A DNA stretch of 64,000 nt from Ascaphus truei (taxonomy: Eukaryota; Chordata; Amphibia; Anura; Ascaphidae). The position numbers and the translations under genes were made by a program. The notes beneath the pieces were generated by a model. The model did no database searches and was not told the DNA's origin. It saw only the letters and a program-made list of their open reading frames with translations. Below, in pieces: positions 52,970 through 63,094 of this stretch. The DNA lies in assembly GCA_036426205.1 (NCBI GenBank), contig WSYH01000266.1, forward strand, positions 175,010-239,009. The letters run 5' to 3'. How positions within the stretch are numbered: the stretch's first letter is position 1; every line of letters starts with the position of its first letter.

Positions 52970-53227
52970 GTAACAGGGCCTCGAGCCCTGTCTCAAAGGG
53001 CTTCAAAAGAAAGCCTGTATTGGTCTGAGGAATCCAGCAGGGAGCTGGTTAATTGCAGCTACAGACAATTAACCAGTCTCCACATGGCTTATCAGACAGG
53101 TAGAAATGCCTCCTGCTTGAACTACAGGAAATCTCTTGAGCACAGAGGGACTGTATTGCCAGCCAGAGACTCACAGAGAATTTGTCTTGAGCACAGGACT
53201 GTACTGCCAGCAAGATACCCTGAAACC
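52970..53227 (+). repeat. Dispersed TGTAACAGGG repeat, copy 1
   Basis: Shares TGTAACAGGG, AAAGGGCTTCAA-AGAAAGCC, GGTCTGAGGAATCCAG and GAGCACAGAGGGACTG with copies at 56300-56565 and 57902-58160. The TGTAACA start suggests an LTR beginning. The downstream sequences of the three copies differ. Confidence 0.75.
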
Positions 53228-53244
53228 AAACCCTCTACATCCAG

Positions 53245-53653
53245 GATGCAGCAGAACTGCAGCCTGCTAACGAAGTACAAGAGCTGCAGGAACGTCTGAT
53301 TAACCAGTGTCCCCCCGCAGAGCAGCAGGAGGAACTGAGGGCTACCCTGAGCATCACCAGAGCATCGCTAGAGGCCAAGCTTAGAGGCCAGGTGACTCGG
53401 TACAAGAGGGAGCACGAGAAAGTCCAGAAACTAGAGCAAGAGCTAAAGGAGCAGAGAAGCTGCTCCATCCCCAACCGTCAGTAGGCCCGCAGAAAGAAAC
53501 CTGGAAAAGCAAGCTGCTGTGACCCTAGAAAAGAAATCAGCAGAGCTACAAAATATAATGAAGGATGCATTGATGCACACTGAGAGCACGCACACGAAAC
53601 AGAATTCTCTCGCTGGTGAACTAAACTTGTTGAAAAGGGAGAAAAGCAGGTGA
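53245..53653 (+). pseudogene. Coiled-coil-coding fragment, possible displaced exon
   Basis: From GATGCAGCAGAACTG a frame reads as a strong heptad pattern: AELQPANEVQELQERLINQ, EEQQ-type acidic run, LSITRASLEAKLRGQV, then KREHEKVQKLEQELKEQR. It stops at 53482. One base further on, another frame continues the same character: ERNLEKQAAVTLEKKSAELQ, NIMKDALMHTESTH and GELNLLKREKSR, stopping at 53651. The left edge looks like a splice acceptor (CTCTACATCCAG) and the right edge like a donor (AAGCAG/GTGAAT). That suggests an exon of a long coiled-coil protein or its pseudogene, broken by one frameshift. I cannot name the protein. A retroelement gag coiled coil is the alternative. Confidence 0.45.
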
Positions 53654-53689
53654 ATAATTAATAAATTCTACAAATCTCTTAGGCCTCGG

Positions 53690-54040
53690 GCATGGTCAGC
53701 GCTTAGGCGCTGACCCGTGCTGAGGCGCGCTTACGCTTACCAGTGAGCCCCTGCAGCCGCAATGAGATCGGCTTTAGCAGGGGCTCGCGCACGCTTCCGC
53801 AAGCGTGCGGAAGCGTAGGTCTTAGAAAAAATTTAGTTTCAAGCGCTCACGGGAGCGCAGGGCTGGTCACGTGAGCGGTTCACCCAATGAGGGCGAACAA
53901 GCTCCGTGACGTCACTGGCCCGCCCCTCCCCCCCCCCCAACACGCCCCCGGATGGCGCGCTAACCAAGGCCAGGGAAAGCACCCGCTTTCCCTCAGCCTG
54001 AGCACGCCTTCGCACGGCTGCTGCCACCCTGGACGCAACC
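53690..54040. repeat. GC-rich repeat with two perfect palindromes
   Basis: GTCAGCGCTTAGGCGCTGAC at about 53698-53717 and CGCTTCCGCA-AGCG-TGCGGAAGCG at about 53791-53814 are perfect inverted repeats. The unit has several GTGAGCG/CGCTCAC pairs and looks like a palindromic MITE. Its ends were not determined. Confidence 0.6.
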
Positions 54041-54760
54041 TTATACATGTAGCCTAGTGCCCCTGGCTATAGCCTTCTACTGTAAGTCCTGATAGGAACA
54101 GGCAGTGTTGGGTTTAAACTGCTGCGCAGGGCCTAGCCTGCAGTTGCAGCCTGGATGGAGCCAGATCCAGGGGCAGGCCTAAACCGGCAGTTGGAGGGCA
54201 ATACCTGGAGAGGATACTGACCGGGTCACATGTATATGATGTGATGCCCGTCAGTACCTAGACCTGCCCTGTTATGGGACGGGGTTACCAGCACTTCCTC
54301 CCGGGTATAAAAGATGACACTCCACTAAATTGAGGTGTGCTAAGGATGGGCTATGAGGAGGTTGTGTATGGTATGGTGAGATACCCTTTTCCCTGCGAGA
54401 GAGTAAAGAAGATTGAGAGGGACTCTTGGGGCCTCAAACCACTATGGCAGTAATTCCCATCCAGGGTTCCGCAGAACCCTGGGGTTCCGTGGAGCAATCC
54501 CAGGGGTTCCACCTTGCCGCCCGCACTCACTGCGGCCCGCGACGGCTTTCCTGGATCTCCCCCTGGCTCTCCTTCTTAGGAGCACGCTCTTGCAGTCTGG
54601 ATGCTGCTCCTTGTGTGCTCCTGGGGGGGGGTGGAGAGGGTGATCCGGGTGGCTGCTTGTGTGCTCAGGGGGGCACCGCCTTGCTTTCATCACCTTGCTT
54701 TGCTCAATCAGTGATCCCAAAATAGAAATGTATTGATAAAATTGGTCTCCCGTGTCAGGC
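54041..54760. other. No gene recognised; LTR-like 3' portion before fragment G
   Basis: The last bases (CCCGTGTCAGG) are the LTR end of fragment G. Upstream lies a segment with GGTTCCGCAGAACCC and GGGGTTCC repeats (54460-54510), reminiscent of hAT-type ends but without target duplication. Open frames here have no domain. Confidence 0.35.
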
Positions 54761-55375
54761 TTTATATTAACTGGTGGCAGTGGTGGGATAAATTGAGCCT
54801 ATGTTATAAACTCTGTGGGGTCTTATAACATAGCGGGAAACTCAAAGATTGCCAGCTCCCAAAGCAAGAGTTAACTTACACACATTTCACAAAGCAGGGA
54901 AAACAGAGGTTCTCTTTACCCCTTAGCGTAGTGCCAGCGGGCAAACATCGACAAGCGATCAGGACGGTACCGGTCATGGGACCGTGCCAGGATTGTGACC
55001 CGGTGTGAAAGCTATGGGCTACCGATGGACGGTCGGTCAAAGACACAGCTGGAAGAGGACTTGGGGTTTCACGAAGCCAGTATTACTTCACCAGAGGGAA
55101 ATGGCCCCTCAGCTATTGTTGCAGTGGTCACAAGCCAATCCGGAGTGCAGGAGGTTATTCTGTTTCCGGGTGTCTGAGCCTAACTCAGGCAGTGGGTCAG
55201 AACAGTTCTCATGGCACCGCAGGCACTTATAATAAATAGCAGATGGCTATGGGTGTAGATAGGGTCTGGACCATAGGCGACAGTTAGTGGTACCGAGGGA
55301 GTATAGGCACCAGTTGTCACAGGTAGCCCACTCAATTCCACTAGCTGGGCATCAGGGGGTCACTCGGCCCCATCG
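54761..55375 (+). mobile_element. Gmr1-type gypsy fragment G
   Basis: LTR end, then 12 bases, then primer-binding site TGGTGGCAGTGGTGGGA (54772). The gag start reads SYGLPMDGRSKTQLEEDL, a SAP-like motif matching E's N-terminal region. After about 55200 it jumps to RQLVVPREYRHQLSQVAHSI and LAGHQGVTR, which is the N-terminal zinc domain of the integrase. Everything between gag and integrase is deleted. Homology stops at about 55375. Confidence 0.75.
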
Positions 55376-55380
55376 CCCGA

Positions 55381-55620
55381 TGCATGGCAAAACTTGTTGG
55401 CAAGCGGTTAAAAGAAGAAGACTTGGTAAAATGGAAAGAGGGACTTGAGCGAAGAGTCCTCCATGGAACTGAGGAAGCTAAGCACATCATGGAAAGACTG
55501 TGCTTTGGGAAAGTCCTGCTCGAGTTACTAAAGAGCACTGATTTCAAGCACTTTCTTGAAGACACTGTTACCTCCTCCCTCCCGACGAAGCTGACGGTAT
55601 CACATGGCGAAACGCGTTGA
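55381..55620 (+). pseudogene. Unidentified 78-codon ORF before hammerhead motif 5
   Basis: MAKLVGKRLKEEDLVKWKEG, then HIMERLCFGKVLLELLK and TSSLPTKLTVSHGETR. It looks like a folded helical protein rather than chance text, but the last 15 codons overlap the hammerhead core, so the coding part may end earlier. It starts right where gypsy fragment G ends. It may be the N-terminal or 5' part of a PLE or a captured host fragment. No family is recognised. Confidence 0.35.
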
Positions 55621-55621
55621 G
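55579..55621 (+). ncRNA. Hammerhead-ribozyme-like motif 5
   Basis: Stem I CTC/GAG, core CCGACGA (U4 to C), extra A, stem II of GC and one wobble (GCU...GGC), GAAA, palindromic ACGCGT as stem III, GUU cleavage triplet before GAG. The 3' arm GAGTGGGAG could pair further with the upstream CTCC. Layout as in motif 3. Confidence 0.5.
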
Positions 55622-56299
55622 TGGGAGTCCTTTCACTATACGGAGCATTCTTGGAGAGGAGCCGCAGGCCTCGAGGTTGCTACCTGAGAAAAAACGGATC
55701 TGACGTCAGACGCCCAGACTCGCGGAGACGCGATGGAGTAAAGGCTGGAGACAGAGATCTTATGGTGACTGCAGGACGGTGAGCTGGTGTGCCGAGTGCT
55801 TTCTTCAATACACTATTGCATTGTGATATGCCTGTTTTTTATTGATATATTGTAAGTGCGATTTTTACACTTAGATTAAAACCTTTTAAACCTGGTTAAT
55901 CTGTGCTATGTAATCTTTTTCCTCTCTCTATATTGGGGCTACATCTTCTTGAGTACTGGAGTTGCTTCTCCCTCGATTCATGCTGAGCTGACACTCGCCT
56001 TGGATAGACTGCCTAAAGCCTTGATTACACACTGCTGTTGATTTTCTTACAGTTTTTACGTAGGCCTTTCATAAGAGCCAAAATTGGAGCTGACATTTGT
56101 TTCACTTTGTATTTCTCTTGCACTTAGATTTCTGTGCTTCTGTGTGTTTTTTCCTCTATGCTCCCCCTGAAATCTGTGAATCCACCTCCTCCCTCTGCCC
56201 ATTCTCATCTGAGCCGCAGATACATCGCGAGTGATAGTGGGGGAATGGGCTTCAGCCGTGGCTAGCCCGAGCTGCCCACAAACAAGGGAGGTACTGTAT

Positions 56300-56565
56300 G
56301 TAACAGGGACTTAACCCAGTCTAAAAGGGCTTCAATAGAAAGCCTGTGTTGGTCTGAGGAATCCAGAAGGGAGCTGGTTAATTACAGCTACAGACAATAA
56401 ACCGGTCTCCACCTGGTTCATCAGACAGGTAGAAAAGCAACCTGCTTACACTGCAGGAGAAATCTCTTTGAGCACAGAGGGACTGTGTTGCCAGAGAGAG
56501 AGACTGAGAAACATTGTCTTGGGCACAAAAAGATTGTACTGTCAGCAAAACACCCTGATTGGTCA
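56300..56565 (+). repeat. Dispersed TGTAACAGGG repeat, copy 2
   Basis: Second copy of the repeat first seen at 52970, inside duplication copy 1. A near-identical third copy lies at 57902-58160 in duplication copy 2. Confidence 0.8.
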
Positions 56566-56604
56566 AAAGGTAATAAAGGAAAGATACAGTGGAGATAAGT
56601 GGGG

Positions 56605-57080
56605 GGATTAGAGGGAGAGGGAGAAGTTTGAGAGGGAGATAGAGAAGTTGGAGGGGGAGGGTGAGAGTAAGCTGAGAGAGAGAGACTGGGGAGGGAAAAA
56701 GAAGGGAGAAAAGGAGAGAAAAAGGGGAGGGGAGAGACAGAGAAGAGGGAGGGGAGAGGGGAGGTACAGAGAAGGAGGCGAGAGAAGAGGAGATGGAGAG
56801 AGAATGGGGGAAGGGAGAGAAGGAGGAGAAGGTTTAGGGAGGAGAGGAGGGCTGGGGAGGAGAGGAGGACAGTTAGCGAGGAAGGAAAGGAGGAGGGGGG
56901 AGGGGCGAGAGACAGAGAATGGGGAGGGGCGAAAAACAGAAAAAGGATGAAAGAAGATATGAGAAGAGAGAGATAAGAGGGGATGGAGGGTGAAGGGGGA
57001 AGGGAGCGAGAAAGGTGAGAGATAGAGAAAGGGGAGGGGGAGAGAGAGAATGGGGGAGGGAGGGAGACAGAGAGAAGTTG
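56605..57080. repeat. GA-rich low-complexity block, copy 1
   Basis: About 475 bp of almost pure purine on the plus strand. Open frames on both strands (poly Glu/Gly/Arg or Ser/Pro/Leu) are caused by composition. Confidence 0.95.
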
Positions 57081-57082
57081 GG

Positions 57083-57253
57083 AGAATAAGGAATGACAGG
57101 ACGGGGTGCAGGGTGTATAAGGAATAAGACAGGACGGGGTGCAGGATGTATAAGGAATAAGACAGGACGGGGCACAGGGTGTATAACGAATAAGACAGGA
57201 CGGGATGCAGGGTGTATAAGGAATAAGACAGGACGGGGTGCATGGTATATAAG
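57083..57253. repeat. 33-bp minisatellite, array 1
   Basis: About five units of GTGTATAAGGAATAAGACAG plus GACGGGGTGCAGG. 33 bp is a multiple of three, so both strands stay open (GCIRNKTGRGA in one, LIHPAPRPVLF in the other). Confidence 0.95.
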
Positions 57254-57901
57254 GAGCCGCGAGGCCTCGAGGTTGCTACTGAGAAAAAAACGGATTGACG
57301 TCAGACGCCCAGACTCGCGGAGACGCGATGTGGAGTAAAGGCTGGAGACAGAGATCTTATGGTGACTGCAGGAGGTGAGCGGTGTGTCGAGGTTCTTGTC
57401 ACGTCTTTCTTCAATACACTATTGCATTGTGATATGCCTTGTTTTATTGATATATGTATTGTAGTGCGATTTTTACACTTAGATTAAAACCTTTATAACC
57501 TGGTTAATCTGTGCTATGTAATCTTTTTCCTCTCTCTATATTGGGGCTACATCTTCTTGAGTACTGGAGTTGCTTCTCCTCGATTCATGCTGAGCTGACA
57601 TCGCCTTGGATAGACTGCCTAAAGCCTTGATTACACATGCTGTTGATTTTCTTACAGTTTTTACGTAGGCCTTTCATAAGAGCCAAAATTGGAGCTGACA
57701 TTGTTTCACTTTGTATTTCTTTTGCACTTAGATTTGTGGCTTCTGTGTGTTTTTCTCTATGCTCCCCTGAAATCTGTGAATCCACCTCCCTCCTTGCCCA
57801 TTCTCATCTGAGCCGCAGTATCAGATCGAGGAGTGATAGTGGGGGAATGGGCTTCAGCCGTGGCGGTAGCCCGAGCTGCCACAAACAAGGGAGGGTAAGT
57901 A

Positions 57902-58160
57902 TGTAACAGGGACTTAACCCAGTCTAAAAGGGCTTCAATAGAAAGCCTGTGTTTGTCTGAGGAATCCAGAAGGGAGTGTTAATTACAGCTACAGACAATA
58001 AAACGGTTCTCACCTGGTTCATCAGACAGGTAGAAAAGCAAATGCTTACACTGCAGGAGAAATCTCTTTGAGCACAGAGGGACTGTGTTGCAGAGAGAGA
58101 GAGATGAGAAACATTGTCTTGGGCACAAAAAGATTGTACTGTCAGCAAAACACACCTGAT
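57902..58160 (+). repeat. Dispersed TGTAACAGGG repeat, copy 3
   Basis: Third copy, in duplication copy 2, with several single-base losses relative to copy 2. Confidence 0.8.
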
Positions 58161-58199
58161 GGTCAAAAGGTAATAAGGAAAGATACAGTGGAGATAAGT

Positions 58200-58732
58200 G
58201 GGGGGGGGATTAGAGGAGAGGAGGGAGAAGTTTGAGATGGAGATAGAGAAGTTAGGGAGGGGAGGGGGAGAGTGAGAGTAAGCTGAGAGAGAGAGACGGG
58301 GAGGGAAAAGAAGGAGAAAAAGGAGAGAGAAAAGGGAGAGGAGAGACAGAGAGACAGAGAAGAGGGAGGGAGAGGGGGTAGGACGAAGGAGAGAGGAGGC
58401 GAGAGAAGAGGAGATGGAGAGAGAATGGGGGAAGGGAGAGAAGGAGGAGAAGGTTTGGGAGGAGAGGAGGGCTGGGGAGGAGAGGGAGGACAGTTAGCGA
58501 GGAAGGAAAGAGGGGGAGGGGGGAGGGGCGAGAGACAGAGAATGGGAGGGGCGAAAAACAGAAAAAAAGGATGAAGAAGATATGAGGAGAGAGAGAGAGA
58601 TAAGAGGGGATGGAGGGTGAAGGGGGAAGGGAGCGAGAAAGGTGAGAGATAGAGAAAGGGGGAGGGGGAGAGAGAGAAGGGGGAGGGAGGGAGAGAGAGA
58701 GAAGTGGGGAGAATAAGGAATGAAAGGAGGGG
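58200..58732. repeat. GA-rich low-complexity block, copy 2
   Basis: Counterpart of 56605-57080, ending at the N gap. Same composition-driven open frames. Confidence 0.95.
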
Positions 58733-58903
58733 NNNNNNNNNNNNNNNNNNNNNNNNNNNNNNNNNNNNNNNNNNNNNNNNNNNNNNNNNNNNNNNNNNNN
58801 NNNNNNNNNNNNNNNNNNNNNNNNNNNNNNNNNNNNNNNNNNNNNNNNNNNNNNNNNNNNNNNNNNNNNNNNNNNNNNNNNNNNNNNNNNNNNNNNNNNN
58901 NNN
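58733..58903. other. Assembly gap (171 N)
   Basis: Lies at the junction of the GA-rich block and the second 33-bp minisatellite array, so repeat copy number is unknown. Confidence 1.
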
Positions 58904-59225
58904 TGCAGGGTGTATAAGGAATAAGACAGGACGGGGTGCATGGTATATAAGGAATAAGACAGGACGGGGTGCAGGGTGTATAAGGAATAAGACAGGACGG
59001 GGTGCAGGGTGTATAAGGAATAAGACAGGACAGGTGCAGGGTGTATAAGGAATAAGACAGGACAGGGCGCAGGGTGTATAAGGAATAAGACAGGACGGGG
59101 TGCAGTGTGTATAAGGAATAAGACAGGACGGGGCGCAGGCAGTATAAGGAATAAGACAGGACGGGGTGCAGGGTGTATAAGGAATCAGACAGGACGGGGT
59201 GCAGGATGTATAAGGAATAAGAAAA
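58904..59225. repeat. 33-bp minisatellite, array 2
   Basis: About ten units of the same 33-bp repeat as array 1. It ends at the left edge of the large inverted repeat. Confidence 0.95.
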
Positions 59226-60055
59226 CACAAACATGCTTATCGCTCTCCAAAGATACCGTTGTTAACATAAAAATCTCATTGTGCATAGGGTAGGGACAAT
59301 ATGAACATAGAAATCCAGTCAGGGTGTAAATCCTGGTTGGACAAGAAACCCACAATTGCACTCTATGAGGACAAACAATAGGTGGGACAGAACAAATAGT
59401 CCCAGGCTTGTAGCCTATTGTGCCAAACGACGCAAAACAAAAAAGCTTTATTAAAACATACTAAGGGACAAAAGCAGGGAGTGTAGGGTATAAACACAAG
59501 GGTATTAAAAATTAGGTGGTGGTGACACAAAATAGAGGATAAAGGCTCCTCCAAAGCCCACCATGGAAAATCGCATATAAAGGAGAATGTGTCTCAAACT
59601 ATGTATACAGTGTCAACCATGAAATATATCCACCGAGATACACAAATATTCCCGGGTTGAAGTTCCTAATGGTAAACTGTATAAGCGCTGGTTACCTATA
59701 TTCACACTGACAGTATATCACGTAATTCCCTACAAGTAAGTAGGAGTACTGACATAATGTAGCAATTCATGTGTGTGGTAACATAACCCAAACTGCTCAA
59801 AATACTATTGGCATATAAATTTGCAACAAGCACAAAGTGATACAATGTGTATAAATGGGTAGTGTGTTCAGTAACACTGCAAATGGGAAACAGGAGAATT
59901 AGTGCTGCTGGCGTGTACACATAGCGTATGGACACTTAGAATAACCTGCTTCATGGGTTCAGTTGCAGCCCATCAGATGTCACTAAATATGCCAGATCAA
60001 GGAGAACATACAGGTAGCATTTAACATGCGTATAGCCTAATATGTCAGGTAAGTA

Positions 60056-60976
60056 AATTAAGGCAGGAAAGGGAGGGTAAGTATATGCCAGCGCTTGATA
60101 CGACCAGTATAACCGGGTGTATGTCAGTCTCCTCGGTACACTAGAGCTCCTAGCATCACGGGTCGCCACCACCGACGTCAGAGGAGTGACGTCATTTAAA
60201 ACCGACGGACCGTTTCGCGTAGAAAGCTACGCTTCGCCAGGGCAGGAGTGGTGTTGAAGACTACTCCACTTCTTCCTTAAATACCCTACAGTACCTCGCA
60301 ATAGGAGAGGCTGACGAGTCCCTAATAATTAACTCATTGTGAGCTCTATGTTAATAGAGACTCTGGTAATAAATCCTTCCAAAGGAGGCTTACTTGTTTG
60401 TAGCTTGGCTGAACTAAAGCTGGATTGAAGGTTGCTTACAATCCTGAATATATTACTGGTGATGTGGGAACAAGTTTAACCAGAACACCAGGCTTCACTA
60501 CCACGTTGTGATACCACATAATTACACATAATATTCTGTAATAAAGGATGATGAATAAACACCCTCATTTGTCATGTTACTGTGTCAATAATGTATGTGT
60601 GCACATATAGTGCACTGTGAAAGCAAGTCAGCAAAGAAAGAGGGGGGCTCAATCTGACTAGATGATATATAGCTTGGTATAGGGGGTCTGCTAACCAAAA
60701 TACTGATGGCAAGCTAAACTCCAAAAGGGTATAGGAGTTGAAAAACCAATGTTGGTGGGCAAGGTCCCTAAATGGAGAGGTAAGTGGTGGGATCGTAGGC
60801 ACAGATGGCAAATCATCATCTCAGGTGACATAGGGATGGTGATGTAGGAATGTGAGCTCTTACATGGGACCGCCTCTATGAGTCAAAACAGTTCCGCTAG
60901 AGTATATGACTCCGTTTAAGAAATAGATCCCTGATTCCCACTTAAATAATGATTACGCCATCAACACTGGAGTTCA
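60056..60976. other. Foldback spacer, no protein gene
   Basis: No coding domain. It contains hammerhead motif 6 on the minus strand about 145 bases from the left arm. The other side has no matching motif. Confidence 0.5.
60201..60243 (-). ncRNA. Hammerhead ribozyme-like motif 6, complete fold
   Basis: On the minus strand: stem I GCC/GGU (short), core CUGGCGA (A6 to G), extra A, stem II GCGUAG-CUUU-CUACGC with six perfect pairs, GAAA, stem III ACG-GUC-CGU and the cleavage triplet GUC. The strong stem II and the canonical GUC support a real hammerhead origin. The A6 change would be expected to impair cleavage. Confidence 0.65.
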
Positions 60977-61730
60977 TACTTACCTGACATATTAGGCTAT
61001 ACGCATGTTAAATGCTACCTGTATGTTCTCCTTGATCTGGCATATTTTGTGACATCTGATGGGCTGCAACTGAACCCATGAAGCAGGTTATTCTAAGTGT
61101 CCATATGCTATGTGTACACGCCAGCAGCACTAATTCTCCTGTTTCCCATTTGCAGTGTTACTGAACACACTACCCATTTATACACATTGTATCACTTTGT
61201 GCTTGGTGCAAATTTATATGCCAACAGTATTTTGAGCAGTTTGGGTTATGTTACCACACACATGAATTGCTACATTATGTCAGTACTCCTACTTACTTGT
61301 AGGGAATTACTTGATATATTGTCAGTGTGAATATAGGTAACCAGCGCTTATACAGTTTACCATTAGGAGCTTCAAACCGGTAATATTTGTGTATCTCTGT
61401 GGATATATTTCATGGTTGACACCATATACATAGTTTGAGACACATTCTCCTTTATATGCGATTTTCCATGGTGGGCTTTGGAGAAGCCTTTATCCTCTAT
61501 TTTGTGTCACCACCACCTAATTTTTAATACACTTGTGTTTATACCCTACACTCCCTGCTTTTGTCCCTTAGTATGTTTTAATAAAGCTTTTTTGTTTTGC
61601 GTTGTTTGGCACAATAGGCTACAAGCCTGGGACTATTTGTTCTGTCCCACCTATTGTTTGTCCTCATAGAGTGCAATTGTGGGTTTCTTGTCAAACCAGG
61701 ATTTACACCCTTACTGGATTTTTATGTTTG

Positions 61731-62128
61731 TATAAGGAATAAGACAGGACGGGCGCAGGGTGTATAAGGAATAAGACAGGACGGGGTGCAGGGCATATAA
61801 GGAATAAGACAGGACGGAATGCAGGGTGTATAAGGAATAAGACAGGACGGGGCGCAGGGTATATAAGGAATAAGACAGGACGGGGTGCAGGGTGTATAAG
61901 AAATAAGACAGGACGGGGCGCAGGGTGTATAAGGAATAAGACAGGACGGGGCGCAGGGTGTATAAGGAATAAGACAGGACGGGGTGAGGGTGTATAGGAA
62001 TGACAGGACGGGGGTTGCAGGGTGTATAAGGAATAAGACACGGACGGGGTGCAGGGTGATAAGGAATAGACAGGCGGGGCAGGGTGTGTATAAGGAATAA
62101 GACAGGACGGGGCGCAGGGTTTATAAGG
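61731..62128. repeat. 33-bp minisatellite, array 3
   Basis: About twelve units, the last five with many small insertions and deletions (for example GACACGGACGG and GACAGGCGGGG). Confidence 0.95.
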
Positions 62129-62334
62129 AATTAATGTGCTTTTGGTATTCTGTGCGCAGATCAACTTTAGGGGAAAAAACAGTTTAACAAGTTGCTCCGT
62201 CTCTAGTCAGATAATATCACAGGTCAACATTTCTTCTACACAAGCGAGTTCGAAGCATTTGACCAGTGAGATCTGTAACCCTCACAGTCCTGACACATCG
62301 GACCCTATTACTGCATGTACCTGTGGCTATACTG

Positions 62335-62525
62335 TGGCTATATAATTAGATTGTAAGCTCTCGGGGCAGGGACTCCTCTTCCTTAATGTTACTTTATGTT
62401 GAAGCACTTATTCCCATGACGTTATTTATAGGAGTGTTATTTATATTATCTGTTATTTATTTGAACCACGTGTATTCCTACGGGAAGCGCATGTACATTA
62501 ATGGTGGTATATAAATAAAATAGAG
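62335..62525 (+). mobile_element. SINE-like dispersed repeat, copy 2
   Basis: ATTAGATTGTAAGCTCTCGGGGCAGGGAC at the start and GGTATATAAATAAA at the end. It is the reverse complement in layout of the copy at 49866-50030. Confidence 0.6.
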
Positions 62526-63020
62526 AACCCAAGTGACTTAGAACGGCGCTATACAACAGTGATAGTGAAAAATATATATAGTGAATTGTAAGGTGAAACA
62601 GAAATGATTCTCAACCTTACAGGGAATGTGTACAGATTCCCTTATAGACAATATGGTATCCAGGGTAGGAAGGGAGCGATGGTTTCAGGAACACCCCAAA
62701 GAAAAGATAAATAATGAGGGGTGCAGCAAGTTTACACAATATTGGTGCAGGTAAGTCTTGGCTCTATTGAATTTCACTTTACAACAGGTAAGTGATAAAA
62801 CAGCAATGACAGGGGAACAGGATGGTGATGATCCGGAAGACTCCCACTCAAGTTGATGTCATGGAAGACAAGGAGAGACACAGTGCAGACCAAAAGTGGC
62901 AAATTTTAGGTTAAAAACGTATAAGAAATGTACTTGCAATGTGTACATAAGTAATTTCAAAAGGGTTTACTTGAGGGCAGTAGTAGAGGTGCCGGAACAG
63001 ATGGTACAGTATGCTTGCGG
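62526..63020. other. No gene recognised
   Basis: AT-rich sequence leading to the CA microsatellite. The 149-codon frame that spans the microsatellite (62896-63345) has no domain and is not supported as a gene. Confidence 0.4.
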
Positions 63021-63021
63021 C

Positions 63022-63046
63022 CACACACACACACACACACACACAC

Positions 63047-63092
<46 letters not shown>
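63022..63092. repeat. (CA)n microsatellite
   Basis: About 35 CA dinucleotides with one CAA interruption near 63047. Confidence 0.95.

Positions 63093-63094
<2 letters not shown>

Larger units (their letters stand above)
55664..58732 (+). repeat. 1.59-kb tandem duplication
   Basis: Copy 1 (55664-57253) and copy 2 (57254 to the N gap at 58733) start with GGCCTCGAGGTTGCTAC and contain, in order, AGACGCCCAGACTCGCGGAG, a poly-pyrimidine stretch, the TGTAACAGGG repeat, a GA-rich block and, in copy 1, 33-bp minisatellite units at the end. Copy 2 differs mainly by many single-base deletions and short indels. Confidence 0.9.
59226..61730. mobile_element. 2.5-kb foldback: 753-bp inverted arms around a spacer
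   Basis: Left arm 59303-60055 and right arm 60977-61730 are reverse complements with only scattered mismatches and small indels. Spacer: 60056-60976. Both outer ends read (C)AAACATA-AAATCCAGT in outward orientation, so both arms end at the same point. The right edge joins the 33-bp minisatellite directly. The left edge has an extra 75 bp. The arms contain AATAAAGC oriented outward and no conserved protein. Small frames that appear in both arms with the same translation simply mirror each other. It interrupts one minisatellite array, array 3 being the continuation of array 2. Confidence 0.85.

Noticed and set aside
56608..57243. A 211-codon Ser/Pro/Leu frame and similar ones at 58163-59230
   Set aside because: They are readings of GA-rich tracts, 33-bp minisatellites and N gaps.
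59226..61730. Twin-priming inversion as the origin of the large foldback
   Set aside because: Both arms end at the same terminal sequence, whereas twin priming leaves the inverted part ending at an internal point.
57083..62128. CRISPR-like array of 33-bp repeats
   Set aside because: Units are directly adjacent with no unique spacers, and the genome is vertebrate.
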